DNA of 32,958 nucleotides from Pseudomonas sp. R5(2019) (GCF_009905435.1 NZ_JAAAMT010000055.1:1-32958); one strand, 5' to 3'; counted from the stretch's first letter, positions 7,667 to 15,865 are shown. Notes: generated by a model not told the origin, from the letters alone. A program made the numbers and translations.

Positions 7667-8452
7667 ATGGATTTCGGTAACCTTGGTTTTGTCGTTGCAG
7701 GCTTGATAGTCGGATTTATTGTCGGGATGACCGGCGTCGGTGGCGGTTCGCTGATGACGCCGATCCTGCTGTGGTTTGGCATCAACCCGGCCACCGCGGT
7801 CGGGACGGATTTGCTCTACGCGGCCATCACTAAATCGGGCGGTGTTCTGGTTCACAAGAAGAACAAGAACATCGACTGGAAGATCACCGGATGGCTGACC
7901 CTGGGCAGCGTCCCGGCGGTGTTGCTGACCTTGTGGTTTCTCAGCTCCCTGGGTGAGGCGCCCGACGCCCTGAACTTGGTGATCAAACAGGCACTGGGTG
8001 TGGTGCTGCTGCTGACCGCGCTGGCGATTTTCTTCAAGAAACAACTGCTGGCGTTTGCCCAGAAGCATGCGGGCGACCACTACCACCTCAGCGACTCGAA
8101 GCTGAGCGCGCTGACGGTGCTGACCGGCCTGATCCTCGGCACCATGGTGGCGTTGACTTCCATCGGTGCGGGCGCCCTGGGCACGGTGGCGTTGTTTATC
8201 CTGTACCCGTTCCTGGCCACCAAGCGGCTGATCGGCACCGAGATCGCTCACGCCGTGCCCCTGACCCTGGTCGCAGGGCTGGGCCATGCGAGCATGGGCA
8301 ATATGGATTGGCATTTGCTCGGGTGGCTGCTGCTGGGTTCGCTGCCGGGGATTTATGTGGGCAGTCACCTGACGGGCAGGGTGTCGGATGGTGTGCTGCG
8401 GCCTTGCCTGGCGGCGATGCTGGGGATGATTGGGTACAAGCTGGCGTTCTGA
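7667..8452 (+). CDS. TauE/SafE family sulfite/anion exporter
   Basis: A 261-residue inner-membrane protein with about eight hydrophobic segments and the two-halves architecture of the TauE/SafE family. The paired glycine-rich motifs are GMTGVGGGSLMTP in the first half and TSIGAGALGTVAL in the second. Members move sulfite, sulfoacetate or other organic sulfur anions across the membrane. The central loop with KKQLLAFAQKHAGDHYH is probably cytosolic. Because it is divergent from a Blh/ETHE1-type enzyme that would produce sulfite, export of that product is the likeliest job, by inference from the analogous bigR loci. Confidence 0.88.
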   Translation: MDFGNLGFVVAGLIVGFIVGMTGVGGGSLMTPILLWFGINPATAVGTDLLYAAITKSGGVLVHKKNKNIDWKITGWLTLGSVPAVLLTLWFLSSLGEAPDALNLVIKQALGVVLLLTALAIFFKKQLLAFAQKHAGDHYHLSDSKLSALTVLTGLILGTMVALTSIGAGALGTVALFILYPFLATKRLIGTEIAHAVPLTLVAGLGHASMGNMDWHLLGWLLLGSLPGIYVGSHLTGRVSDGVLRPCLAAMLGMIGYKLAF

Positions 8453-8488
8453 GGGCCAGCTACAGCGCCGATCAATCCTGCCCAAACA

Positions 8489-9058
8489 TCACAGCAACGA
8501 CCCACGCCGCTCATGCGCCAACAACCAGCGCTTGCGCTCGATCCCGCCGCCATATCCGGTCAATGCGCCCGAACTGCCGATCACCCGATGACACGGGACC
8601 ACCAGGCTGATCGGGTTCAACGAGTTGGCCAAACCTACCGCACGGGCGGCGCCTGGGCTGCCGATCTGTTCGGCGATCTGGCCATAGCTGCGGGTTTCTC
8701 CCGCCGGTATGGTGCGCAGGGCCTCCCACACCTTGCGCTGAAACACCGAACCACCACCGTCGATGGCCACCTCGTTCAATGCCTCCAGATCCCCTTCGAA
8801 ATACGCCTGCAACGGCCGGGTAACCTGCGCCAGGTCGCGGCTTTCAACCCAGCAGACGTCCGCCCCGAAACGCACCCTCAACAGTCGCATCAAACGATCG
8901 TGCGGATGGTCGAAATCCAGTGCAAGCAAGGCCTGATGATTGGCGACGATCAAGACCGGCCCCATGGGCGCGGGCCAATCGATTTGCGTGAACAGCAGGG
9001 GTAGCGGGGTCAAGGCAGGCTCCTTCAGGGTGACGCTACGGCTCGCGGTGGCGCTCAT
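8489..9058 (-). CDS. Methylated-DNA--protein-cysteine methyltransferase (Ogt-type)
   Basis: A 189-residue suicide repair protein that takes the alkyl group from O6-alkylguanine in DNA. The acceptor cysteine is in the invariant PCHRVIG. Upstream are the helix-turn-helix part with RSYGQIAEQIGSPGAARAVG and the Asn hinge region LANSLNPISLV, and downstream is the GYGGGIERKRWLL tail. The N-terminal ribonuclease-H-like half is also present. The ATG at 9058 overlaps the last 23 bases of the antiporter gene in another frame, so the two are probably co-transcribed and coupled. An internal start a few codons later is possible. There is no AraC-like Ada domain, so this is the constitutive type. Confidence 0.92.
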   Translation of the reverse strand: MSATASRSVTLKEPALTPLPLLFTQIDWPAPMGPVLIVANHQALLALDFDHPHDRLMRLLRVRFGADVCWVESRDLAQVTRPLQAYFEGDLEALNEVAIDGGGSVFQRKVWEALRTIPAGETRSYGQIAEQIGSPGAARAVGLANSLNPISLVVPCHRVIGSSGALTGYGGGIERKRWLLAHERRGSLL

Positions 9059-10376
9059 AGTACGCCAGCATCGGCTGGGTACTGAGGCCGTGCACCAGCA
9101 CGCTCAAGGTGACCACCGAGAGGGTCAGGTTCATGCAGTCGGTCGCGGTGGCGGGCGTCAGACCATGATTCAAGGCAAAAAACAGGTAGTAGAGACTACC
9201 AATGCCGCGGATGCCGAACCAGCCGATCAACAGGCGTTGTTTGAGGCTCAGCAGCGTGCCCCAGGGCATGATCAAGACGCTCAAGGGGCGCACCACACAA
9301 AACAGCGCGGCGCCCGCCACCAGCGCTCGCCAGTCCCAGTAGCTCGCTACCACTATCCCCAGCAGGGTGACCAGGAACACTTCCATGGCCCGCTCGACCA
9401 GGCTGCCGAAGGCGAGCATGTCTCCCATCATGATGCCGGCGGCCACTTGGGTGTCGGGCAGGTTGTCGATATCACCGTGCACCGCTTTCTCAGGCTCGAC
9501 CTCAAGATGGCCGGCGACCGGTTGCGCCAGGTGTTCGGAAGGGGTGTGCGGGTCACCGCTGAACTTGACTTCCGCCTGGCGCAGGCCCAGCCCTGCGGCA
9601 AACACCGAAAGAAACCCGTAAGCCTGCAGCCAGTCGGCGGCCACATAGGCCAGGGCGATCAGCGCCAGGCTCAGATAGTCATTGGGCGACAGGGTGCTGT
9701 CAGCGTAACGGATGCGCAAGGCCAGGGTCAGGCGGCCCAGGCCCTTGCCCATCCAGTAGCCGATCAACAAGCCCGCCGGCACGGCCCAGAGCACGCTGTG
9801 CAAGACCCAGTCGAGCACCCACCCGTCATCATTGTTGTCGTGCTGCAACGCCAGCAACCCCAGCAGCACGAAAGGAAAGGCAATCCCGTCGTTGAGCCCC
9901 GCCTCTCCCGATAACCCGAAGCGCACGCGGTCGTAATCCCCGGCGTCGTTGACCTGCACCAGCCCGGCCAGCACCGGGTCGGTCGGCGCCAGAATCGCGC
10001 CGATCAACAGGCTCTGTGCCCAGCTCAGGCCCAGCAGCAGGTGCAGCACCAGGCACAGGCCGAAAATACTGACCACCATCACCGGGCCAGCCAGGCCGAA
10101 CGACACCCGCCAGAGTCGATTCTTGAGCGGCAGGCGCAGTTTCAGGCCGCTGACGAACAGTGAGAACAACACCGCCACTTCGGTCAGGTGCTCCATCCAG
10201 ACGGCGTTGGCAGGTACGTCCAGCCCCAGCACGTCCAGCCCGGCCGGGCCGATGCCGATGCCCAGCGCCAGGCAAACCGCCGAGGTGGTGACAGGCAACC
10301 AGCGCAGGTACGAGGAGGTCAGCGCCAGGGTCAGCAACACGGCGCCCAGCACCGCGATCCAGAGAGTAAAGCTCAT
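9036..10376 (-). CDS. Cation/proton antiporter, CPA family (NhaP-like)
   Basis: A polytopic inner-membrane protein of 446 residues from the ATG at 10376, with about twelve hydrophobic segments. The ion-binding signature is visible: APTDPVLAG in the middle helix and the acidic GLSGEAGLNDGIAFPF helix that follows, both typical of Na+(K+)/H+ exchangers. The middle has a hydrophilic loop (VKFSGDPHTPSEHLAQ through EPEKAVHGDIDN), and there is no long C-terminal regulatory tail. The frame is open to 10418, but the ATG at 10376 has GGGAG 7-8 bases upstream and starts at the first membrane segment. It overlaps the alkyltransferase gene at its 3' end. The exchanged ion cannot be told. Confidence 0.9.
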   Translation of the reverse strand: MSFTLWIAVLGAVLLTLALTSSYLRWLPVTTSAVCLALGIGIGPAGLDVLGLDVPANAVWMEHLTEVAVLFSLFVSGLKLRLPLKNRLWRVSFGLAGPVMVVSIFGLCLVLHLLLGLSWAQSLLIGAILAPTDPVLAGLVQVNDAGDYDRVRFGLSGEAGLNDGIAFPFVLLGLLALQHDNNDDGWVLDWVLHSVLWAVPAGLLIGYWMGKGLGRLTLALRIRYADSTLSPNDYLSLALIALAYVAADWLQAYGFLSVFAAGLGLRQAEVKFSGDPHTPSEHLAQPVAGHLEVEPEKAVHGDIDNLPDTQVAAGIMMGDMLAFGSLVERAMEVFLVTLLGIVVASYWDWRALVAGAALFCVVRPLSVLIMPWGTLLSLKQRLLIGWFGIRGIGSLYYLFFALNHGLTPATATDCMNLTLSVVTLSVLVHGLSTQPMLAYYERHREP

Positions 10377-10603
10377 GGTCGGCTCCCGCCTTTTACTCGC
10401 CACCCAGCCATCGCGCAAACCGGGCGCGCCCTTGAAGGTTCGAGGGGTGGAGCAGGGCAGAGGTTCCGGGCGTGCCCGCGAGGGTTCAGGTGGGGGCTGA
10501 AAATTTATTTTGCGTGTACTGCATCCAAATCCAAGGCGGGTGGGTAGTACAGACAGTAGCCATTGAAGCTGCTGCGCTGTTCAACCTTTGTGGAGAACTG
10601 TGC

Positions 10604-10750
10604 ATGAACGCTAAACGATTTCTCAGCCATGCCTTCGCGGTTTCTTGCGTGATGGTCATCATGTCCGCGGCCTTCGCGGCAATGGATGTGCCCACGTCCG
10701 CCAGCGCCTTCAGCCCTCCCAGACACTGGGTGCATACCAAATATCCTTGA
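10604..10750 (+). CDS. Short ORF with signal peptide, possibly truncated gene
   Basis: A 48-codon frame. It starts with a convincing signal peptide (positively charged NAKR, then VSCVMVIMSAAFA) after a GGAG about 9 bases upstream. The mature part would be only about 22 residues. Its last 60 or so bases are antisense to a transposase remnant. The simplest reading is a secreted-protein gene cut off by an insertion element, so the C-terminal residues are accidental. A genuine small exported peptide is the alternative. Confidence 0.4.
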   Translation: MNAKRFLSHAFAVSCVMVIMSAAFAAMDVPTSASAFSPPRHWVHTKYP

Positions 10751-10925
10751 GCGCATCCTTGAGCAAGTAGACCGTCGCCAGCGGTTGGTTGGCTGCCAGC
10801 AACTCGGCGAGATGGACGGCCTGTGAAGCCTTAAGATTCTCCTTGTTGCGCAACAAGAGCCATTGACTTTGCTTGACCACCTTACGAGCAGGCTTGTCAT
10901 GGCGCAGTACGTTAGCCTGATCTAC
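10690..10925 (-). pseudogene. ISL3-type transposase remnant
   Basis: The minus strand reads VVKQSQWLLLRNKENL, AVHLAELLAANQPL and TVYLLKDALKDIWYAPSV. This matches the conserved middle-to-late region of ISL3-family DDE transposases (the WxLLxRxENL block followed by LL.AN and Y.LK). It ends at WEG, then TGA, then RRWRTW in the same frame, so a Trp codon probably became a stop. Only about 75-80 of some 400 residues are left. The catalytic N-terminal part and both element ends are missing. The recognition is from memory of the family. Confidence 0.6.
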
Positions 10926-11622
10926 CCGAATGCAAAAAATTGGTCTGTAAGACCGAAGAAGCGATGCAATAGCCTGGAAAAAACGAAGCAAGGTCAATAG
11001 GATGCATGTCGACAGCAGGGGGCAGGAATTGGTTTGGGTGGTACCTTCCAATTTACCTAAACCCTGACTGTCAATCCTCTCTTCCCCACGATGCCATGAA
11101 GAACCAAAAAATAGGGCATATTGGACAAAGTACAGCAATAAAACTCCTCCATTTGAATGTATCTCCATTATTCTGATGAGTATATGGGGGGTAGCGATTC
11201 TTTATGGTATGACCATTCAATCTAGTTTTGTGGCTCGGGCACAAATGCCTTTGAAGGGCTGTGACCGGGTAGTATCAACCTTCCACTAACTTGCTGATAA
11301 CTTTTATTTTTAAGGCTGTTCAATAGTGGATTTTTGTCCGTTTTGTTGTCCGCCTTGCTGCTAACACCCATCAGTTTCCCGCTGGAGCCCGTACCTGAAA
11401 GCGACAGACCGCCGTATTAAATTTTTAACCATTTGCTTAGACGTTTTCTCACTACTCGGCTTTTCGGAGGGTGCTGGACATCGGTCTTAGCCCTTGCGTA
11501 AGCTATTTCGGCGTCATTGCAAGGGCTCAAAACCGCTGCTCTTGCATCGATATATCCATTGTTGAGATTTCATCTGAGAGCACAGGGAAGTGCACGATCA
11601 CCTTGCTCAAGGAGAGGAACTA
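10926..11622. other. AT-rich gap without an intact gene
   Basis: About 700 bp of lower GC than its surroundings, with poor codon structure on both strands. One open stretch on the plus strand (about 11050-11288) has no convincing start and no family I recognise. A 9-bp perfect inverted repeat lies at 11489-11527. The composition and the flanking gene fragments suggest a degraded mobile or foreign segment. Confidence 0.6.
11489..11527. repeat. 9-bp inverted repeat with 21-base loop
   Basis: AGCCCTTGC (11489-11497) is followed 21 bases later by its perfect complement GCAAGGGCT (11519-11527). It lies about 100 bp before the first gene fragment of the decayed operon. It has no T tract after it, so an operator, an element end or an RNA hairpin are all possible. 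Confidence 0.4.
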
Positions 11623-11808
11623 ATGGTTTCCCGGAAAACTTGTAACCTTGCTGCTGCTGCCCTGAAAAAGTTAGCGATGAATCAGGCATGCAGGGACGCA
11701 TTCTCTGAAGACTCTTTGTTCTTTAAGTTGTTCGCACCTGATGTTACCTCCTACACAGACAATGCCGACCTGCTGTCCATGTGGTATACCGAGCTAATCC
11801 AAGGGGGA
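11623..11808 (+). pseudogene. N-terminal gene fragment (possibly proline dehydrogenase-like)
   Basis: The ATG at 11623 has a strong ribosome site (GGAGAGG) a few bases upstream and opens a frame of about 62 plausible codons: NLAAAALKKLAMNQACRDAF, SEDSLFFKLFAPDV, DLLSMWYTELIQGG. The pattern ALKxLA followed by a helix and LFxxLxxP resembles the start of some bacterial proline dehydrogenases, but that is a weak resemblance. After about 11808 this frame turns into low-quality sequence, while another frame carries an apparent protein. A deletion fusing two genes, or a frameshift near the G5 run at about 11802, would explain this. Confidence 0.4.
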
Positions 11809-12074
11809 AGCTGTTCTTCCATTCCAGCTGCGTTTTTCTCATCGCCCGCGCCAGCGGCAACATCAGGCAGCTTCCCGATATCACGGTGTGGAAACAGATC
11901 CCCGGGCTGCACAGCATCAAGATCCAGCATGAAGGTGTGCTCAGCGAGACCAGCTCGCTGGAGAACTCGCCAGGCCATGTGTTCATCCTGGACAGGGATC
12001 GCTCAGCCATTTATGACAGCATTCAACTGCTACGCGAGGCTGAGCCGGCCATCTATCAGGGCATGCTGAGATGA
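11805..12074 (+). pseudogene. C-terminal gene fragment, probably ATP-grasp-type ligase
   Basis: In the frame offset from the upstream fragment, about 90 protein-like codons read LFFHSSCVFLIARASGNIRQ, LPDITVWKQIPGLHSIKI, LENSPGHVFILDRD and end in LLREAEPAIYQGMLR. The pattern of a strand, a SxxNSPGxVFIL turn and a final helix is reminiscent of the C-terminal end of ATP-grasp carboxylate-amine ligases. The ATP-binding part is absent, so it cannot be active. Its TGA overlaps the ATG of the MFS gene (12071-12074), showing that the two genes were once translationally coupled. The family call is tentative, while the fragment status is clearer. Confidence 0.45.
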
Positions 12075-13294
12075 AGAACAGTACTTCCGAACTGACGCTG
12101 GCTGAGGGGCGGGTGTACACGGCACCGGTGATTCTGTTCCTGTCTGCGACCTTCATCCTTACCCTCGCACGTGCAATGGCGCTGCCCTATCTGGTGGTCT
12201 ATTGCGCTGAACGATTCGGTCTGGGCGTCGCCGACGTCGGCTTGGCACTGGGGGGGGCGCTCATGGCGAGCTCCCTCTTCAGCCTGTATGGCGGATTTCT
12301 GGTCGACCGGTTCTCCAACTACCAGATCCTGCTGGCTGCGGGAGGACTGTTCGCCCTGGCGTTCGGCACCGCCTTTCATACCGATTCGTTGGTCGCGTTC
12401 TTCACGGCGATTGTGGTGGTGAACCTTGCCTACGCGGTCATCGACATCGCCGTAAAATCCGGCATCGGCACCTTGGTGGTCGCGCAAAAGCGCGTGGCGG
12501 TGTTCTCGGTCAAGTACACGCTCACCAACATCGGTTTTGCCGTGGGGCCCTTTCTGGGTGTGCTGCTGGCCCAGGTGAGCCCTGGCCTGCCGTTCGCGGT
12601 GGCGGGGCTGGTGGGGGCGCTGTTCGTTGCGATCTACGGGCTGCTGGGTGAGAAGACCTCCGCGATTGTTGCCAGCCCTTCGCAACACAACGGTTTTCTC
12701 GCGGTGCTGGGTTACCTGGTCAGGGACTATCGGCTGGTGTGTTTCACCTTGGGGGGACTACTCAGTGCGATCATCTTTGGCCAGTTCTCGGCATACCTGT
12801 CGCAGTACCTGCTGGTGACCAGCAGCCCGGAGCGGACTTACCAGATCATCAACTACCTGGTCACCACCAATGCCTGCGTGGTGATTGGCCTGCAATACCT
12901 TGTGGGCTCGCGTATCAACCAGGCCAATCTGTTCCGCATGCTGTGCCTCGGGATGCTGTTCTTCCTGGTTGGCCTGATCGGCTTCAGTCAGGCAGACGGA
13001 GTGCCTATGTGGGTCATCGCCATGGTCGTGTTCACGATCGGCGAGATCATCATCATCCCTACCGAATACATGTTCATCGACTTCATCGCCCCTGGGAACC
13101 TGCGTGGTGTTTATTACGGCGCGCAGAACCTGTCGAATCTGGGCGCGGCCCTCGGACCGGTGCTCTGCGGGGCCGCGCTTTCGTTGTACCAGCCGCAGGC
13201 GATGTTCTATCTGCTGAGCCTGTGCGTAGTGCTGGCACTGGGTTTCTATTACATGGGCTACAAGTCCAAGGTCGGTGTGCATGATTCACTTTAA
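12071..13294 (+). CDS. MFS transporter
   Basis: A 407-residue inner-membrane protein with about twelve hydrophobic segments. It opens with VILFLSATFILTLARAMALP and has the loop GGFLVDRFSNYQ at the place of the MFS loop-2/3 motif (G-x-x-x-D-R). The second half contains GEIIIIPTEYMFIDFIAP and a final GAALGPVLCGAALSLY helix pair. It looks intact, in contrast to the genes on both sides. It overlaps the upstream fragment by four bases and the downstream aminotransferase fragment by fourteen. This suggests an exporter (or importer) for the product of a small biosynthetic operon. The substrate is unknown. Confidence 0.9.
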   Translation: MKNSTSELTLAEGRVYTAPVILFLSATFILTLARAMALPYLVVYCAERFGLGVADVGLALGGALMASSLFSLYGGFLVDRFSNYQILLAAGGLFALAFGTAFHTDSLVAFFTAIVVVNLAYAVIDIAVKSGIGTLVVAQKRVAVFSVKYTLTNIGFAVGPFLGVLLAQVSPGLPFAVAGLVGALFVAIYGLLGEKTSAIVASPSQHNGFLAVLGYLVRDYRLVCFTLGGLLSAIIFGQFSAYLSQYLLVTSSPERTYQIINYLVTTNACVVIGLQYLVGSRINQANLFRMLCLGMLFFLVGLIGFSQADGVPMWVIAMVVFTIGEIIIIPTEYMFIDFIAPGNLRGVYYGAQNLSNLGAALGPVLCGAALSLYQPQAMFYLLSLCVVLALGFYYMGYKSKVGVHDSL

Positions 13295-13664
13295 TACGGC
13301 CGGCGCGGGCCTGCTGTCAGCGCAGGCCTTGCAGGCGATGCAAGCCTTCCAGCAGACCGAGCACGAGATAGGGGCTTACGAGGCTGAGCTAACCAGCGCC
13401 GAGGTGCTGGATCATGCGATCTATCAGAACATCGCCCGTCTTATTGGGGCACAGCCGGCTAACATTGCCCTGTTCGACAGTGCGACGAAAGCCTGGGTGA
13501 CCGCGTTGGATGCGCTGGACTGGCATTGCGGTGACCGCGTGTTGATAACGCCCTACGAGTCCAACCAGCTGTTTAAGCTGACCCTGGAACCCCGCAAGGG
13601 TTCACCGATTGGCAAGCTGACCGGGCCGGTGCAATTTATTGGCAGGGCAGTGAAGGTGATCTGA
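13281..13664 (+). pseudogene. Truncated class V aminotransferase-like gene
   Basis: The ATG at 13281 lies inside the end of the MFS gene. The first 95 or so residues read as the N-terminus of a class V PLP-dependent aminotransferase/epimerase: FNTAGAGLLSAQALQAMQAF, IARLIGAQPANIALFDSAT, WHCGDRVLITPYES. Then the sequence changes to FKLTLEPRKGSPIGKLTGP and ends after 128 residues. Family members run to about 370-400 residues and carry the PLP lysine in the missing part, so this product cannot be a working aminotransferase. The last 33 residues look unrelated, as if a deletion joined two genes. A GTG at 13275 is an alternative start. Confidence 0.65.
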
Positions 13665-13738
13665 TCTGTTCAGCCGCGCCGGTGTGCAGCTTGGCCCACT
13701 GGGTGAGCAGCAGAGGCGGCCTACACTTCAGATCAACC

Positions 13739-13761
13739 CCCCTCTTCCTTGAGAAGAGGGG
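13739..13761 (-). terminator. Hairpin at the end of ppnN
   Basis: CCCCTCTTC, loop CTTGA, GAAGAGGGG: a perfect 9-bp stem about 15 bp beyond the ppnN stop codon. No U tract follows on either strand, so it may be a weak or factor-assisted terminator, or an mRNA-end stabiliser. Confidence 0.45.
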
Positions 13762-13775
13762 AGCGCGCGATCGAA

Positions 13776-15149
13776 TCAGGTCACCACCCGGTAGCACGGC
13801 ACATACTCAGCACCGCCGGGCAGCTTCATGCGGTGTTGCGCCACGAAGGCCTTGAGCAGTTTGTCCAGCGGTTGCATCACGGCGGCGTCGCCATGAATCT
13901 CGTACGGGCCATGCTCTTCGATCAGGCGGATGCCCTTGTCCTTGACGTTGCCCGCCACGATGCCGGAAAACGCCCGGCGCAGGTTGGCCGCCAGTTCGTG
14001 CGGGGGCAGGTCGCGGCTCAGTTGCAGGCTGGCCATGTTGGCGTGGGTCGGGTCGAAGGGGCGCTGGAAGCTTTCTTCGATCTTGAGCAGCCAGTTGAAG
14101 TGGAAGGCGTCATTGCGCTCGCGGCGGAACTGCTTCACGTCCTTGAGTGCAAGGGTCATATGCCGCGCGACCTCGGCCGGGTCGTCAATGATGACCTGGT
14201 AGTGGCGGAAGGCCGCTTCACCGAGGGTGGCGCCGACGAAGGCGTGCAGCTGTTCCAGGTACGGCTTCGCGCTTTTCGGCCCGGTCAGCACCACTGGGAA
14301 CGGTAGCTCCTGGTTGTCCGGGTGCATCAGGATGCCGAGCAGGTAGAGGAACTCTTCGGCGGTACCGGCGCCGCCCGGGAAAATGATGATGCCGTGGCCA
14401 ACCCGCACAAAGGCTTCCAGGCGCTTTTCGATGTCCGGCAGGATCACCAGTTCGTTGACGATCGGGTTCGGCGCTTCCGCCGCGATGATGCCAGGCTCGG
14501 TCAGGCCCAGGTAGCGCCCGCCGGTGATGCGCTGCTTGGCATGGGAAATGGTCGCGCCCTTCATCGGCCCCTTCATCACGCCGGGCCCGCAGCCGGTGCA
14601 GACATCCAGCTTGCGCAGGCCCAGTTCGTGGCCGACTTTCTTGGTGTACTGGTATTCTTCGGAGCTGATCGAGTGACCGCCCCAGCACACGACGATTTTT
14701 GGCTCGACGCCGGGGCGCAAGGTGCGGGCGTTGCGCAGCAGATGGAAAACGTAGTCGGTGATGCCCTGAGAGCTGCTCAGGTCGATGCGCTGGCTGTCCA
14801 GCTCGCTTTCGGTGTAGACAATGTCGCGCAGGGCGCTGAAGAGCATTTCACGGGTGCTGGCGATCATCTCGCCGTCAACGAAGGCGTCTGCCGGGGCATT
14901 GAGCAACTCAAGGCGCACGCCGCGGTCTTGTTGATGGATACGGACTTCGAAGCTCTTGTAGGCCTCAAGGATGGTCTTGGCATTGTCAACGTGGGCGCCG
15001 GTGTTGAGGATAGCCAGGGCGCACTGGCGAAAGAGGGTGTAGATGCTTCCTGAGCCGGCAGCGCTGAGTTGCTGCACTTCGCGTTGGGACAGAGTTTCCA
15101 GACTGCCTTTTGGACTTACCGATGCATTGATTACATGTCGTGGGGTCAT
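13776..15149 (-). CDS. ppnN: Nucleotide 5'-monophosphate nucleosidase PpnN (LOG family)
   Basis: A 457-residue cytosolic enzyme that splits purine and pyrimidine nucleoside monophosphates into base and ribose 5-phosphate; in E. coli it responds to (p)ppGpp. The LOG core lies in the middle: VCWGGHSISSEEY, CTGCGPGVMKGPMKGA and the signature FPGGAGTAEEF. The N-terminal PpnN extension (INASVSPKGSLETLSQRE) and the C-terminal domain (about residues 340-457, ending PGGAEYVPCYRVV) are both present, separating it from short LOG cytokinin-type enzymes. The length equals that of the family. It is divergent from a MarR-type regulator, 200 bp away. Confidence 0.93.
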   Translation of the reverse strand: MTPRHVINASVSPKGSLETLSQREVQQLSAAGSGSIYTLFRQCALAILNTGAHVDNAKTILEAYKSFEVRIHQQDRGVRLELLNAPADAFVDGEMIASTREMLFSALRDIVYTESELDSQRIDLSSSQGITDYVFHLLRNARTLRPGVEPKIVVCWGGHSISSEEYQYTKKVGHELGLRKLDVCTGCGPGVMKGPMKGATISHAKQRITGGRYLGLTEPGIIAAEAPNPIVNELVILPDIEKRLEAFVRVGHGIIIFPGGAGTAEEFLYLLGILMHPDNQELPFPVVLTGPKSAKPYLEQLHAFVGATLGEAAFRHYQVIIDDPAEVARHMTLALKDVKQFRRERNDAFHFNWLLKIEESFQRPFDPTHANMASLQLSRDLPPHELAANLRRAFSGIVAGNVKDKGIRLIEEHGPYEIHGDAAVMQPLDKLLKAFVAQHRMKLPGGAEYVPCYRVVT

Positions 15150-15319
15150 GCGAGGTTCCTTCTAAGCGATGCCAGCGGACTCAGTACAACCCGCTGCATC
15201 AGGACGGCGAACGCCAACGACGTTCGCGCTTGATCCTATTCAACCCGACGGCCGGGCAGGAAAGCAAACGCCGCGTCGGCAAACGGTTCGATCAACGATA
15301 TTATGGTCGACATTTTCAG

Positions 15320-15331
15320 CCGGGTACCCGG
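15320..15331. promoter_or_regulatory. 12-bp palindrome before the marR start
   Basis: CCGGGTACCCGG is a perfect 12-bp palindrome 19 bases before the MarR ATG. MarR dimers bind palindromes near their own promoters, so it is a candidate autoregulatory operator. A GC-rich palindrome of this length could also be chance. Confidence 0.3.
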
Positions 15332-15349
15332 TGTCGAAGGCGCGAATCG

Positions 15350-15865
15350 ATGGGCAATACAACCGTGGGCAGTAAACAATCGCCGAGCAATCACGAGCTG
15401 CAGCCTGACCTGCGTGAACTGGTGTCATTCCAGCTGCGTCAGCTGAGCAACTTGTACAGCAAGAACACGGCCAGCGTGTATCAGCGCAAATTCGGCCTGA
15501 CCATGAACGAGTGGCGGCTGATCGCGTTGATCAACACCGCAGGCGCATTGTCGCTTAACCGTCTGGCCAGCCAGGCGCACTTTGACAAAGGGCTTGCCAG
15601 CCGCATCGTCGTGCGTTTGCAAGAGCGTGGATTGGTAGCCCGCCAGCCAGACCCCAGCGATGCCCGAGGCGTCGCCCTGTCGCTGACCGAGGCAGGCAAG
15701 GCGCTGGTGGCCCGGGTGTTTCCCGAGACGGCCTGCTTGAACAAGCAATTGCAGTCGTGCCTGACCAAGGCCGAGCGCGATGTATTGGCCCAGGCACTGC
15801 AAAAAATGACACACCAGGCGCGTGCCATGCTCGATCAGGAGCGTGAGAGCGCCGCCCTGGAGTGA
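15350..15865 (+). CDS. MarR family transcriptional regulator
   Basis: A 171-residue winged helix-turn-helix protein. The core reads LTMNEWRLIALINTAGALSL, NRLASQAHFDKGLASRIV (recognition helix) and a wing with RQPDPSDARGVALSLTEAG, which is the standard MarR signature (DxRxxxxxLTxxG). Helices at both ends form the dimerisation part. The frame is open from 15140, but the ATG at 15350 has GAAGG about 10 bases upstream and gives a normal MarR length. Targets may include itself and the divergent ppnN; there is no direct evidence for this. A weak hairpin (15892-15915) follows the stop. Confidence 0.88.
   Translation: MGNTTVGSKQSPSNHELQPDLRELVSFQLRQLSNLYSKNTASVYQRKFGLTMNEWRLIALINTAGALSLNRLASQAHFDKGLASRIVVRLQERGLVARQPDPSDARGVALSLTEAGKALVARVFPETACLNKQLQSCLTKAERDVLAQALQKMTHQARAMLDQERESAALE

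Noticed and set aside
7565..8485. 306-codon minus-strand frame opposite TauE
   Set aside because: Composition (Gln, His, Arg) is typical of antisense of a membrane protein gene.
11050..11288. Open plus-strand stretch with a hydrophobic part
   Set aside because: No start codon with ribosome site, no family recognised; probably chance or debris.
13560..13664. Phage repressor-like or S24 tail at the end of the aminotransferase fragment
   Set aside because: IGKLTGPVQFIGRAV only loosely recalls S24 peptidase ends; too short to claim.
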